From positions 15,702,110 through 15,766,109 of the forward strand of contig OU452227.1 of NCBI GenBank assembly GCA_911728455.2: a DNA stretch of 64,000 nucleotides, in the 5' to 3' direction. The notes below the pieces were generated by a model, which worked only from the letters and a program-made list of their open reading frames with translations, made no database searches and was not told where the DNA came from. Below are positions 24,135 to 36,250 of the stretch, one piece after another; within the stretch, counting starts at the first letter, position 1; every line of letters starts with the position of its first letter. Position numbers and translations under genes: made by a program. This stretch comes from Marthasterias glacialis (lineage: Eukaryota > Echinodermata > Asteroidea > Forcipulatida > Asteriidae).

Positions 24135-24249
24135 GCATTGTTTGTAGATCCACTGATCTCTTAAGAGAATGATGGACAAAACAACTCCTGATATCTTCAG
24201 CTCATTGAGTTATGTTTTTTCTTTTTTTTTCTTCGTTTTTATTTTACAG

Positions 24250-24469
24250 AAAAAGTGAAAAGGGTGAAACAAAGGATTTTGAATTATGGCTGAAACAGAA
24301 CAGGACCCAGCATCCCAGTGTGATGTAGGAAGTGATGATAAAGACAGTGCTACCTACAAACCACCACCTCACAAAACACTCAAAGAAATACAAGACCTGG
24401 ATAAAGATGATGAAAGCCTGAATAAGTACAAGAAGTCCTTGTTGGGAGATGATGTTGATTATACAGCAG
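24250..24469 (+). CDS. RhoGDI: RhoGDI paralog 2, exon with start codon
   Basis: The acceptor tttattttacag precedes 24250, so 36 bases of 5' UTR share this exon with the ATG at 24286. Sixty-one codons plus one base are coding. The donor is GCAG|gtttgt. The start is supported by the MAE opening, acidic N-terminus and position relative to the family. Confidence 0.92.
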
Positions 24470-27400
24470 GTTTGTTCATCATATTGATGTACACCATGTA
24501 CATCCAAACGTATCATCACATATTTAGAGTTCAGCATGCAAAAATAAAAAAGACAAATTTTAACCCATGGCCTAAGATAAGCAGTCTGTGTATCGTCTTT
24601 GTTTTCAAATGTATTGTCACTTGCCTCGAGGTCCACTACCTTTGTCTCTGTCTGAATGGTTAGGGATGACAAAATATAACTGATCTTCTCTTCCCCAGAG
24701 CTGCAAGATGCCTTACTTTCTTGGGGTGGTGGGGGCCTGTGAATGGAATTGGTGCCGTATAACTACACACACACATGGCTAAGTACTCTGCAATCCAAGC
24801 ATGATGGCCTATGTACAGTATGCCAATATTATTCCATCACACACACCAAGTTAAAAAGCATTTATTTTACATAACGTATAAGTACATGCATGCAAAGGTT
24901 AACAGGTTTCCGTGATTACTGTAAACTTGCTCTAGGGTACAAGTGAATTTATTCAATTACTGGTGTGTTGAAACAGAATTGAAAACAACTCAAATAAAAT
25001 CTTACAAATGTATTTAAACTGTAATAAATGAGTGGTCTGGATTTACTAAACCGCTGTTTGCAAACATAAACAATTATTGAAATGACGTGCACTGCAACTG
25101 TTTTCCGGCACCATCATTTTAAATTATCCTTCTTCCCAGAGACCTTTGAAATCAGACAGGTACCCAAACAATGTTTTCAATAAACTGTGGACAGGCACCA
25201 GACCTGGATGATTCTTCATCACAACAAAATTCAATTCAATTCAATATCATTTATTTATCCAAACTCACAATACCATAAACATGAGAATATAAATAATAAT
25301 GCAAAAGATAAACAAGGCCAATTAGTAAAATAATGAAATAAACACAGGAAAATGAATGAGTAAGGGTAAGCTGGGGCTTGTAAGGGCCAGTGAACAAAGG
25401 CAAAGCAAAAACAAAAACAAGGACACACAACAACAAAGAGGACAGAGAAGTATTCTATACATTGGAGAAAGAGACAAGTAAACAATTAAAGCCACAAACT
25501 TAAATCAAATGAGAGCAGAATGATAACAAGCTAATGACAAGTGGTGGTACCAGGAGAGAAACCTACGCTACATAATGGGAGAGAGGGAATATTTTGGAAA
25601 CATGGCTTGAAACAACCCACGGAAGGCTAATTTTTGATCTGATCATCAAAAATGAATGAATTAAAAAATATCAAGAAAATGCAGTTTTAGCATTCTTGAA
25701 CTCAGACTATTTTATAGTCTGTTAACAACTTTAGATGAGGTTTTCTGCAGATTAATTATTGAATTCATTTTTTTATTTGATAATCATCAGCTTATGATTA
25801 CCAGTTCGTGCTTGGGATCTTCCATTTTTTTCTGTCCAGTCTGACAGGGTTATTTTCTCGAAATTGCTGGAATAATGTTTCTCTGAGAGTACTGCTGGCA
25901 CAAAGAAACCCTGACTTGACAATGCTAAGAAAACAAAGATTTTCTATGAAGCATCAGGTATTCACAAGATATATATAATTATATATCGAGAAAATATATT
26001 CACAACTAACTTTACATAGACATGAGGGACTTGGACTCGGACAAAAGGTGACTTGGACTCTTTGGGGAGGACTCTGCTCTGACTTGAACAACAGCAACTC
26101 TGACTTGGACTTGGAATCGGACAACAGGGACTCGACTACAGCACTGAAAAGTATATTAATTTAAAAAAAAAAATCAAACTCCCTGGATTACACAATATAC
26201 ATTTTCAATCTACATGTAGTAGTAGACAAGATAGTCAGTCAAAATCACGAAGATGTCTTCACAAATCTTCAAGAGAAGAGTTACTGTCTAGATAAGGTTG
26301 CGCGGGGATGTATCCTACTAAGGCCAAATTCATGCCTTTTAAACCTGCGCACCTCCTGAGCCTGCACACCGTCTCAAAGGCTTCAACTGCCTGGTGACAT
26401 GTGGTTGACTGCAAGGGTTTCAAGATGCCCAGGAAGAATACCACACTGCTTAAGGTTGATGGTTAAAATGCTTCTTCTCGCCACCCACTCTGGGGTGTCC
26501 CTCTCAGAGTTCACCAAACATTTTTCTTGGAAGACGATTCAACATGTACATGTATAGGTATATAACATCAAACATGCTACATGTACATGTATCAAAATGC
26601 TATCAAAAAGGTCTTAAATGATCAAACTCTTTTGCATGGACTTCCTAGTTTTGACCTAACCTGAACTTTTAATGAAAAATATTGACAAATATGCATTATT
26701 TTACTCCAGTGTGATAATATTTTCTCAAACTTTGGGACCTTCTTTTTATTATGGATGCTTACATGTGTATCAGCTGATCAACTCAGTATTTCTGATTTAA
26801 ACACCATTTTCTTAACCTACTTGTGTTTCATTTCCCTCTCAGTTACAGGTGAGGGCCCCACAGTTACACTGAAAGAATTGGCTCTCATAGTGGATGATCA
26901 TGAAGAGATTGGCCTTGACTTAACTGGTAAGACTTGTCCATTCTGTGACTAACCATTCCTGACTCGGACTCTGAATCTGTGTACACAACAGAGAAAGACC
27001 CCTACTAGGGCTTGGCATTTGAGAAGCAAAAAGTACTGCAGTCAGAGTATTGCTTTAAGTTTAAGGTTCAGTGTCAAGCATGGCATACCTATCTTTATGG
27101 AATGGCGCTGCCCTACCAACCTTGTCCACCAAAAGTTTTCACCAGGCATGTGTGAAAGCAATCACTTTTGGGAGCCATTCGGCATTGTTTGTCAGTGTCA
27201 AGGGTTAATAAACCTTGTCAGATAATACAGAGCACTACCAATAGGAACTAGGCTTTGGCACTGCTGACTGCAGTGAAAACAAATGGCCTTGTGCAGAAGC
27301 AAACAATGTCAGGTTTGTGTTTTTCACCAGTAAGCAGTGTATTTTAGCTTGCAAACATGGCAAAGTATGCATGGTATCTAATGGATGATATGACGATCAT

Positions 27401-30400
27401 ACATGTACAAAAATAAGTGCAGAAAATGCTCAACCTAGTTATCAGCGCATTGAAATTTAAACAACGTGTTACTTTCTATCCAGAAGGGTAAGGGTTATTG
27501 GCAAATTGCTAAGCAAAACTGTTAATCAAAAATCCATAATATTTCACCCAATAATGTATTGTTATACCCTTTACTCAGGTGATTTAGCTGAGCTGAAGAA
27601 GAAGACCTTTACAATAAAAGAAGGCGTTGTGTATAGAGCTAAACTCACATTTGAAGTAAGTCGGTGCCAGTTTGTGATAAGATTCTAGTCATGCTGTCAG
27701 TTTAGTAATTTGTAAATTAAGGATGTATTGGATTATCTGCCTAAGAGTTTGCTGAAAATAGTTCTTTAATAGTCACTGTTTATTTTTAACCTGTAGTGTT
27801 TCTCCAGCAACATAAATACTACATTGTAACAAATTTTCCCTTGTCTTTTGCAAGATTTGTGAAAGGTACATGTAGAGTAATGACTTTTTTTTTTACAGCA
27901 GCAACAACAGAATGATATGAACTCTGCATTAACTATGCAAAAGTTCATACATGTATCTGTTGTTGCTGCTGTAAAATGATTTGAATCACATTTAGGTGCC
28001 ATGGACTGTGCTGCAAGTTGTGATAAGAAAGTGACTCCAGTTCATGTCTCCCTTGGGTGAATTATAGACTAACACAGCTTCATCAAATGTGCATAAACAA
28101 AGTCTGGTTACAAGGATTCCATTTTAAATGATTTTTATTTGTCATATGGACCAAAGGTCAACTTCTAGAACCATTCTCCTTATAAAATATCTAATATGTT
28201 GGAATGTTTAACATGATCAATATTTTAAAGTCATCAATTTTGGAAGATCAAAATTTTCATTTGCATGAAGCCGCCTTATTTGGCATGCATGTGATGATTG
28301 TTGAGAGAGAAGTCACATAAACAAGACTGCATAATATGGTTTATAATGTATATGTACATGTACATGTATATAAGAGAAGAGACTACTACCTTTATTCCAT
28401 CTACAAGTTTCATCGCAGGCACTGAGCATACAGGATTTGATCTCGGTCCAGGCAGTGTCAATGTCTGGGGTTGCAGTTTGGGTGATAAAGGACTGAACTG
28501 ACACCTTAACATGACTCTGAAACTGTTCCAGGACTTCATTGTTCTTCAGTTTCCACAAGCACCTCTCAGGTGTCTCAGGTGAAACTGGCCAAGATCTACC
28601 AATGGTGGTTTGCAGAGCAAGATCACAGACGAGCAGCTTGTGTTGGTTGAAACAGTCTACTCCACCAATCAATTTGACTTCAAGCACTGCCTTAAGCTTG
28701 TTCTGCCTTGCAAGGATATAATCAACTTGGGAGCAGACTGTACCAGAATGATTAATGATAAGCCTGTTTTCTGATTCAGTAAAGAAAGTTTTGGTTACAT
28801 CAAGGTCGGCAGCTACACATTGGTCTAGAATTGTGAGCCATAAGCACAAACAAAGTTCAAGATCTTCTCGTTGATCAAGATTCTCAGTGACATGAGACGA
28901 TTACCAGTTGTATATTTAAATCTCTGCTCAAAGTAGACCAACTCCACCCATTTCAGAATTAATACCACTCCAGAGGAATTTGTGGAAGTAGTCTTTCCTG
29001 GATTCATTCAAGCAGAGCTACCTCTCCAATGTGTTTCTTGAACACAAGAACTGTTAATATGTCTGTGTGCAAGAGTTTCCACCACCTTGCATGGTCCAAC
29101 CATGCAAGGAGTCAACATTCAATAAAGCAGTCTGAAGTTAACAAGTTTGATGTTGTTGCTGGATAACGATCTGGTAGGGCCCACATCCAACCCCGCCCTA
29201 TCAGAAATGGTACTATTACACTTATTGCAGAAAGAAGGGGTTCGCTCGGTGTTCCTGGTTTGACCAGCTGCAGATTGCGCCACAGCACCTTGTAAACCCT
29301 TACATGATGCTATATAAAGGAACAGGTCTCACACTTCAAATGGTAACTCCGAATACCTTGCTGGAAAAATACTGGGAAGCGCATGGTAAATTTGCAATTG
29401 GGCAATTTGTCGCTATATAAATCCAGTTATTATTATTTATCATTATATACAGTATGCTTAAAAGCTTTTCAGTATCAACTGATGATGTCTTATTGTTCTC
29501 TTTTTACAGGTGCAAAATGACATTGTGTTTGGTTTGAAGTATCTCCAAAAGACATATCGGTCTCTTGTACATTGTAAGTTTTTAAAATTTGGTTATATTA
29601 CTAAAGTCTGTAGACAGCTGAAACCAAGGTCATGACGTTCCCTGTATAGTTAATTTGATATTGATTTATGATATTGTCTCATAAGTTGAACACAGTGTTA
29701 GACATTGGTTAGTTCTTGAGCCAGACTAACTCTGGCAGTACTTGTATTGCTGCAGATAATTTAAGACTAACAGTCAATTTTTGTAGCCTTTCTGAAAAAT
29801 TAGGCTACATGCAGAGTTGTATGATTCATCACTCTGACTCCGATTGTAATCATGATGGTCAATGACTGATTCTGACTCAGACTCTGCCATTTGGACTCAG
29901 ACTCGATGTTTATGATTTGGTACAGATAAATGTTAACATTTATTAGACATATTATGATGACTGAAAGAGACAACGTGAGATATCGCTCACCAGCCAGCTT
30001 ACAATCAATTTTAAAAGCACAAGTCAAGAAAGTTTGTATTCAAGAAAAATGAAGGTCCCTGTTACTAAGGTGAAGACATGTTATCTCTTTCGTTCATCAT
30101 AAATGCATGTAGAATCACAATCAAACTTTGGCTTATAAATTAGACTTGTTTAATTTAAGGATTTGACCTCACCATTATGATGTCACTCCAGAGATCACAA
30201 GAGATGTTTAGAGCAGGCACATTTTTTATTTGGTTAAAGAGAGGACCAATGGAGAGACCAATACGTAACCAATACGTATACAAAACCTTTGGTCCTGTAA
30301 ATTATAACAAAACATCAACATTCCATGTTGCTTTATATCGAGGGAACGATGGTCTACAATTAAACACTCCTTTCATAAATTTGGTGATTAATATATGACT

Positions 30401-33400
30401 GCCAAAAGTAACGCCATCTATGAGCAATGTAATGGACAAAGTGATTGACCTGGCAAACTAATAGAACTATAACTGAGACCTGCGTCAAATTAAAACTGTT
30501 ATGCATTGCCTGTATTAGGTTTTATTGTTTCGTTTAGTGATGTGTGTTTTTTATGTAGAAGGCCAAGGAATTTCCCATGCAGGAACAATAAAGTGATACT
30601 GTATTGTATTGTATTGTATATGTATATAGGGTTTGTGCTCCTTAAGTACAAAGCATAGTGTTTTTGTGACTTACTTCTCCATGAGGCAATGATTATTTCA
30701 GTTGCCCGGTTTGAAAAACCAATGCTTGTTAGTCACACCGGGTTATGTGGCATGCCAGTAATGACAACTTTGAATGAAGTGGTTGCAGAGAAGCTGGGAT
30801 GAGTATTGGTTCAGCTTTCAGCATATGTATTAATTTCAGATACCAGGTGTGGATTTCACAAAGCACTAGAACTAGTCTTATCTAGAGTTAGGACGAGTAA
30901 CTAGTCCTAACTTATAAGACTAGTCATAAGTTAGGACTAGTCCTAAGTTAGGACTAGTTTTTTGAAATCCACCCCAGAACTGGATTGGCCAGTTGGGAAT
31001 AACCAGAGTATTATGGCAATGTTTAAAACAGCTAAAGTAATTAGGTTGAAAAATAATAATGAGTTTTTCCTGCACCGAATGAGCTTGCTTTAGCTTCACT
31101 GTTTTCAGCCAAATTTGTGTTAACCTGGAGGTAGGACATGTACTTTACAAAGTTTCGTGTGTGTCACTGTGCTGTGGCCACGCCTGTATCCTCACCTTGT
31201 TTTGACAGCAACTTCTGCGTTCATTGAAGTAAAGGAACAAATGCTGAGACTAACAATTTTTGAACTCGAGAATTTTGAGCTCAGGTCTGAGTACTAGGTT
31301 GAGTAATGGCCATATTTCTGGGTTGAATTTTGTTTTTATCAACTTGATTCAATTTGAGGCTTGCTATATGCCTTTTGCTTTTCAACCAGTTTATCATCAG
31401 ACATCTTTGTTATTGGTATTTTGTCAGTTAGAGATGGTCAGAGTAGACAGATTGTCTTTAATTTTTGGCCCAACCTTATTGTTTGTTTTATAGTCCTGTT
31501 GAATGTTGCCCACAAGATCGTCATGTGATGAGCTATTTTGTTCACCCTCCGAGAAAAGGCGTCTGAGTTCAGTTTCTGTGTCATCAGACTCTGGAGTTTT
31601 TGACTGGGTAGGGGACAACCAGGACTGATTTCAGTCGTTTGGCTTTCTGCTGGAGCACAATGGTGCTTGAGGAGCTTTTTTGTTTGTTGCTTGCATTAAG
31701 GTGTAATTTAACCCTTGGGTGGATGTAGGTATTGAGGAATGCTCAGTAAAGCCCTGGAATGGCTGACTGACTGTGGTTGCATCAGGAAAAGTGTGTTGAT
31801 GTTTAAACAGTTTTGTCTGAACTTTACACCCTTCAAAGTCTTTTTCCCAGCAGTTTCCATTGGTTTGTGAACTTCCATTTTGAAAGTTCCGTAAAGTGTT
31901 GGCTATTGAGCCGTCTTCCATGGGTGAACCAGAAACCTGTGTGGCGGTGTTAGTTGTTGAAATAAATCTGAAATATCTCAGATGTTCAAAACACTATCCA
32001 TAAGTTGGTTTGCCATTGCAAAATACTAAAAGCTAAAATCATTTAGTGTACACTAAACCTTCCAGTATGATACATAAGCACTGGCCTATGCAGATAACAT
32101 TTAACAATAATTGAAGAGAACGGAGTTTGCGTCCATTTGTCAGCTGGCTAGATCACACAATGACTGTAAGCAGGGTCGGTAAGCGTTATCTCATAGCTAA
32201 TAATAATGATGAGGGAGAATAATCACTGATGCATTCTACTACATGTACATGTACAGTACAATAAATTAGTTATTACAAAAGGGTGAGTGGAATGCAGAAA
32301 AAATATAGGGCTTCTGCATCCCATATCTAACGAAGCCGAGCTGGATATATGATGCATACACTGCTAAAAATGGTTTTCTTGAAATAAGAACAAATCTTAT
32401 TTCCAGAAAACTTTTCTAGGGAGTGACACAAGAATGATGCTCTTAAAATAAGGTTTGTTTTTTTCATATTTCAAGAATACCGTTTTTAGCAGTGATGGAC
32501 AATATTTGTCTGTATTCCACAAGCGCGCGTGTGATAACGAATTTATCTTTCAGCTAGAATGTTTTTTTGGCCATGATGCTCGTGGACGAAAGACAAAAAT
32601 GGAAATGATGAGTCTTGCACGAGCGTGCTTATGTACACTCAAACAGCAAAACACACCGTGAGATATGGGTTTTCAGCCATGGTATATGGGTACATATTTC
32701 ACTGCCGTTGACCACTCAGGATTGATAATTTATGTGTGCTGGAAGATGATTATCTATATTTGCTCATATTGCCAACTCTCTTTCCTCATTCTCAAATTGA
32801 AGCTTAGATGACATTAAAACCCAACCTATTTCAATCCTTATTGATCCAACTGATACAAACTCACATTGTTGGTAGCTGCAGCTTCTGACATTTTGTGGGC
32901 ACGGCAATGACAGAAAAGATTGTAATTATGTTAGGTTGACTTAAACTAAATATTCTACATAATTGTAGGTTTTATTTTCAAAAGCATCCCACAATTTTCC
33001 ATAATGTGGTGGTAAATGCAGCCAATGTGTTTTCATGGCCTCCATTCAAGTGACTTACTACTCAGATTCCGACTCTACCTTTTTGACTTGTGACTTGGAT
33101 GCGACCTAAAAGATTTGGGGATTGACGACTCAGACTCAAGGTTTAAGCCCTTGAATACAAGACTGATTACAAGTATTTGTAGTATTAGTTTTCCATGGAT
33201 TTTGCACATAAAAATACATATGCTCGGTCTCTTTTGTTGCCAACACATTGTAAATAGCCTAGGGCTGTTCAAACTTAATTGCCTATAGACCATGTAACCT
33301 TTGTTTACAAAAAGTGTGACTTTGTAAATTCCAGGGCCTTTCTGGCAGGCTAGATGCTACACCAGTCATACAGCCCCGGGGAAGTTTTACATTTTGTATC

Positions 33401-35535
33401 TTATTTTCCACATAAATTCAAGAGTTCTAAAAGTTACCGCTGAAGAACGTTTTAAAGATGCCCCTTTCTCAATGTCAAAAGTGGATAAGAATCAGACAGT
33501 GCAATCTCCATAAAATATCAGATTTAATTTGTTCTTCTATTAGGCTGTGTACAAATCATGACTGCAGGAAGTCCAGGCTCTATGGCTCCTTTGTAAGCAT
33601 ATGATGTCACAAGTTACTTGGTTATTTGAAAATGTTTGGCCGATTTATTTATAAGCCTGTAATTTTAGAGGGTTAATGGCTGTGTATTTTTCTTGGTTTC
33701 TTTTAGAATAGAGTCTCCTTCACTTGTTCGTAATACCCCATATTGCATCTCAAATAGAACTTGCAAAGTGTCAATAGAGAAAAAGCACACACCAACACTA
33801 TTTTAGGCACCATTTAAAAGGCAAAACTAGCAACTCCTTGTAACCCTAGCAAGTTTTCAGTTTCTCCCAAAGAGCGAGAAACATGAAACATGAAGATATA
33901 ATGGCCACATAATGTAAGTTTGAATTTTAATCGTGAAGAAATGTTAATCTGTAAACTGTGTAAGACTTCAGTTCATGGATAAACGTATTTTAAGTTATCA
34001 CTTCCCCAACTGCAGTACGATTTGGAAATGACATGTCAGTTACACTTGTAATTCAAGACAATTTTTAGAGATTGTATACACAAACATGCCGTTTGTATCA
34101 ATAGCAACCAAGATCAGGGGAAAGCATTGACAAAACGTGTCAACGCAATATGTTCAATTTGTTCAAAACAATGCAGCAATGTTTAGTTGCAAAAGTACAA
34201 CTGTTTTTTTTATTAATCAACCTAGTTAATTAATAGACAATTTATTCAAATACCATTTGATACCATTGGCCACTAAAACATAATATTTGAACAGCGTCAA
34301 CTACATAAAAACTGGTACAGACATCTTGAAAATAAAAGACTCTGTACTTGTTTACTTTATGGTGAAAATCTTTTGAAAACTATTACTAAAACAATTTTTC
34401 AGAAAGGCTATCATAATTGATTGTTAGTTTGAGGTTAATTGTATCCCCTTTTTACCGGCTTCTACCTTTTCATTCTAGATGATTTTATCCCCCTTTGAAG
34501 ATTAATATGTTTCTTTTTTTTTTCTTCTTTTATTTTATTTTTTAGTGTACATGTTATTGTTTTTTTTATGTGAAATTTGCTGGTTAAATGAAAAATAATA
34601 ATGATAATAACAAAAGTAGACTCCCTTGCAGCTCAAGATGGCCCCAATATGTGAAATTTGAATATTTGACTGTAGTATGACACTTCAAAGTGTTTACACA
34701 TTGGTCGCACACCTACCAGAAGGAATCTACAATGGGCAATCCTTTTTTAGTGGAATACATGTGTGTCATGCCTAAGAATCGAAAGACTACAACAACAGCA
34801 TCAACTTTGATAATTGAAAATAATTAAGTGTGCAAGCATATTCGCCAAAACATTTGTTTTTGTTTATTTTTTTGCGTTTTCTTTCCTCATTGAAACTTTT
34901 CCATTATTAAGTCGTTATTTTTTAGAACTGTTGTAAATGAATAAACTTTATAAAAAATAAATCAACTTGATGTTCCTTAAGTGTAGTACTTCTTAACATT
35001 TCACAACTACCTCCAGTGTTGTCATAGAGAACTTGAGGTCTGTAACCAGGAATAGATCATGAGATCTGCAGACAATATGAGAGGGAATTTAAACAAACCT
35101 TCAATGAATAAACTCTAAATAAAAAAAATTGTTTGACATTTTCGAAATCATCAACACCTCATGTTTGCAATGTTTCTTTCCTTGAAATTATTTTGAAATA
35201 AGTTGACTTACATTTCTTGATGGTGTGCACAGATTTTGTATGTTTGATAATTGCTTTGTATGCTGTATGGTTGAAAAATGGGGATTTAGGATTGCTTACA
35301 GCTGAACTGAAGTATTTTGTATTTTCTTGTTTATTTAGGTGACACTTCTTCATACATGTTGGGTAGCTATGGTCCAAAGAAAAAAGACCAAGAGTATACA
35401 GCACCAGTGGAGGAGTTTTCTAAAGGGGTGTTTGCTCGTGGTCATTATACCGTTCAGAGTAAGTTTATGGATGATGATGGACGTGACTTTCTTACTTGGG
35501 AATGGTCTTTCAATCTCAAGTCTGATTGGGACTAA
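24286..35535 (+). CDS. RhoGDI: Rho GDP-dissociation inhibitor, paralog 2 (five coding exons, complete)
   Basis: RhoGDI binds prenylated Rho, Rac and Cdc42, blocks GDP release and keeps them soluble in the cytosol. The coding sequence joins 24286-24469, 26843-26926, 27579-27655, 29510-29573 and 35339-35535, giving 201 residues (human RhoGDI1 has 204). All introns have GT/AG borders and the phases agree. The N-terminal arm carries YKPPPHKTLKEIQDLDKDDE (residues 24-43), the family's regulatory helix region. The immunoglobulin-like domain follows with LDLTGDL, KEGVVYR, GLKYLQKTYR, MLGSYGP, KFMDDD and WEWSF. The human phospho-sites Ser34 and Ser101 align with Thr here, and Ser174 is kept, as far as I can align from memory. 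The stretch KKKDQEYTAPVEEFSKG is unlike both human and paralog 1. AATAAA signals occur at 35797 and 35885. No in-frame damage is visible. Confidence 0.95.
25228..25560 (-). mobile_element. LINE 3' UTR fragment (CR1/L2-like), reverse orientation
   Basis: In plus orientation it starts ttcaattcaattcaat, followed by atcatttatttatcc. The complement is a (TTGAA)n tail preceded by ggataaataaatgat, the same tail type as the truncated LINE that ends near 11750. The open frames on the minus strand are AT-rich noise. It lies in intron 2 of RhoGDI paralog 2. Confidence 0.6.
25796..25960. repeat. Dispersed repeat shared with 56400-56560
   Basis: The phrases gatcttccatttttttctgtcc, ctgctggcacaaagaaaccc and gattttctatga recur with small changes at 56446-56590, which adds the terminal part also found next to the 22046-22790 element. 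They are probably pieces of one DNA element family. Confidence 0.55.
26843..26926 (+). CDS. RhoGDI: RhoGDI paralog 2, coding exon 2
   Basis: It encodes (V)TGEGPTVTLKELALIVDD...LDLTG. The acceptor ccctctcag at 26842 is preferred. A second AG six bases on (ttacag, 26848) would keep frame and drop two residues. The donor is ACTG|gtaaga. Confidence 0.9.
27579..27655 (+). CDS. RhoGDI: RhoGDI paralog 2, coding exon 3
   Basis: It encodes GDLAELKKKTFTIKEGVVYR then AKLTFE, matching the family's DL..KK..F.LKEG.EYR block. The acceptor is ctttactcag and the donor GAA|gtaagt. Confidence 0.93.
27891..27976 (+). other. 86-nt hairpin in intron 3 of RhoGDI paralog 2
   Basis: The outer arms TTTTACAGCAGCAACAACAGA (27891-27911) and its exact complement (27956-27976) give a 21-bp perfect stem. 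Further in, TATGAACT/AGTTCATA and TGCAT/ATGCA pair around a five-base loop, with small internal loops between. The size and shape resemble a microRNA precursor, but a young small palindromic element would look the same. Confidence 0.45.
28380..29010 (-). pseudogene. RTE/CFDP2-like retrotransposon endonuclease fragment
   Basis: The minus strand reads GNRLMSLRILINEKILNFVC..YGSQ (start of the endonuclease region, 29007-28850), then SGTVCSQVDYILARQNKLKA, HKLLVCDLAL and a following linker with RCLWKLKN. These resemble the C-terminal half of the apurinic endonuclease in RTE-type elements (S..QIDYIL.R, TQHKLLV.D). The central catalytic part (G.DLNGH.G) is missing between the two pieces, and no reverse transcriptase follows. 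It is a dead fragment inside intron 3 of RhoGDI paralog 2. Confidence 0.65.
29230..29455 (+). mobile_element. Retroposon 3' end fragment
   Basis: It ends cgctatataaatccagttattattattta, a tail style shared by many short and long retroposons. The start is not clear. Confidence 0.4.
29510..29573 (+). CDS. RhoGDI: RhoGDI paralog 2, coding exon 4
   Basis: It encodes VQNDIVFGLKYLQKTYRSLV then H, matching the V...IV.G.KY.Q.TYR block of the family. The acceptor is tctttttacag and the donor CATT|gtaagt, phase 1, joining exactly to the last exon. Confidence 0.93.
30500..30618 (+). mobile_element. Retroposon 3' end with (TATTG)n tail
   Basis: The phrase gcaggaacaataaagtgatact followed by tgtattgtattgtattgtat looks like the 3' end of a CR1/L2-type retroelement with a pentanucleotide tail. 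The body upstream is not recognisable to me. Confidence 0.45.
30846..30976. mobile_element. Palindromic MITE with TTAGGACTAGT repeats
   Basis: The ends GGTGTGGATTTCAC and (complement) GGGGTGGATTTCAAA form short inverted repeats. The inside consists of alternating gactagtc and ttaggactagt words that can fold in several ways. It lies in intron 4 of RhoGDI paralog 2. Confidence 0.7.
31424..31921 (-). pseudogene. Minus-strand open stretch, unknown product
   Basis: Two abutting minus-strand frames (31921-31631, 96 codons; 31618-31424, 64 codons) are in the same frame and separated only by one stop codon region. Their composition looks protein-like: Ser/Thr/Gln-rich, with SKTPESDDTETELRRLFSEG. I do not recognise the family. 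It may be part of a retroposed gene copy or an unannotated exon within intron 4 of RhoGDI paralog 2. Confidence 0.25.
31922..35338. other. Remainder of RhoGDI paralog 2 intron 4
   Basis: A diverged GACTC/GACTT-rich patch lies at 33050-33140, similar to patches at 26020-26120 and 29820-29900. I see no further exon. Confidence 0.45.
35339..35535 (+). CDS. RhoGDI: RhoGDI paralog 2, last coding exon
   Basis: It encodes DTSSYMLGSYGP...RGHYTVQSKFMDDD...LTWEWSFNLKSDWD and stops at TAA 35533. The acceptor is cttgtttatttag. It has the same entry phase and length class as the paralog exon at 2073. Confidence 0.95.
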
Positions 35536-35796
35536 AGAGTGATATTGCACCTGTATGCCTATATGGTCTAACAAAATAGCAAACATTTCAATGGGTGTAA
35601 TTAATTGGCTCACTTGGTGTTACTTTCTTAGCACCCTATATGTGTAAGGCTTTATTGCTACTCTGTAATACAACTGTACAGAGCAAAGATGCTTTATTGT
35701 ACAAGATGAATACAATGTTTGAACTACATGTATAACATGTAGAATCCTTTAATCAGTAGGAAGCTATTGTAAACAACAGCATTCTCAATTAACATG

Positions 35797-35802
35797 AATA
35801 AA
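35797..35802 (+). terminator. Polyadenylation signal AATAAA
   Basis: It lies 262 bases past the stop of RhoGDI paralog 2. A second AATAAA follows at 35885-35890. Either could serve. Confidence 0.5.
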
Positions 35803-36250
35803 TACTTGTATCTTTCTAGATGCATTGTAATATTTGACTAATCAACATTTCCAGTACGCTTTAATGTAATTGAAGCTTTTGGTTAATAAACAAGGATACT
35901 CAATTGTCATGTAGTAGAAAGGTAAGTTGTGATCTTTGCACAATTATCAAAGACATCCGTGCATGTGAATTTGTAGCATGTAATGCATAAGTTGATCATT
36001 TAATGCTACCTAAATTACACACATTTGGTAAGTAGTAAAACTGCATTGATGCCTTATGTAAGAAGTAACAAATATACAAGAAACCAATTATGCATACAAA
36101 AACTACATGTAAATGTATCTCATGTTGTGCACGCGTAATAATGGCCAACAATTATAAACATTAGCAACTTTAATGTACTCCGATTTTCTAGTATAAAAAA
36201 AGTGGAACCTCATACCCAAAGCAGTGTAACAGTTGCTTTATCGTCGCATG

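Noticed and set aside
24244-24672. 142-codon minus-strand frame over the RhoGDI start exon
   Set aside because: It is the antisense shadow of the true exon at 24286-24469.
25980-26125. GACTTGGACTC-rich stretch as a coding repeat
   Set aside because: Similar diverged patches at 29820, 33060 and 19400 mark a dispersed simple repeat, and the frames are short.
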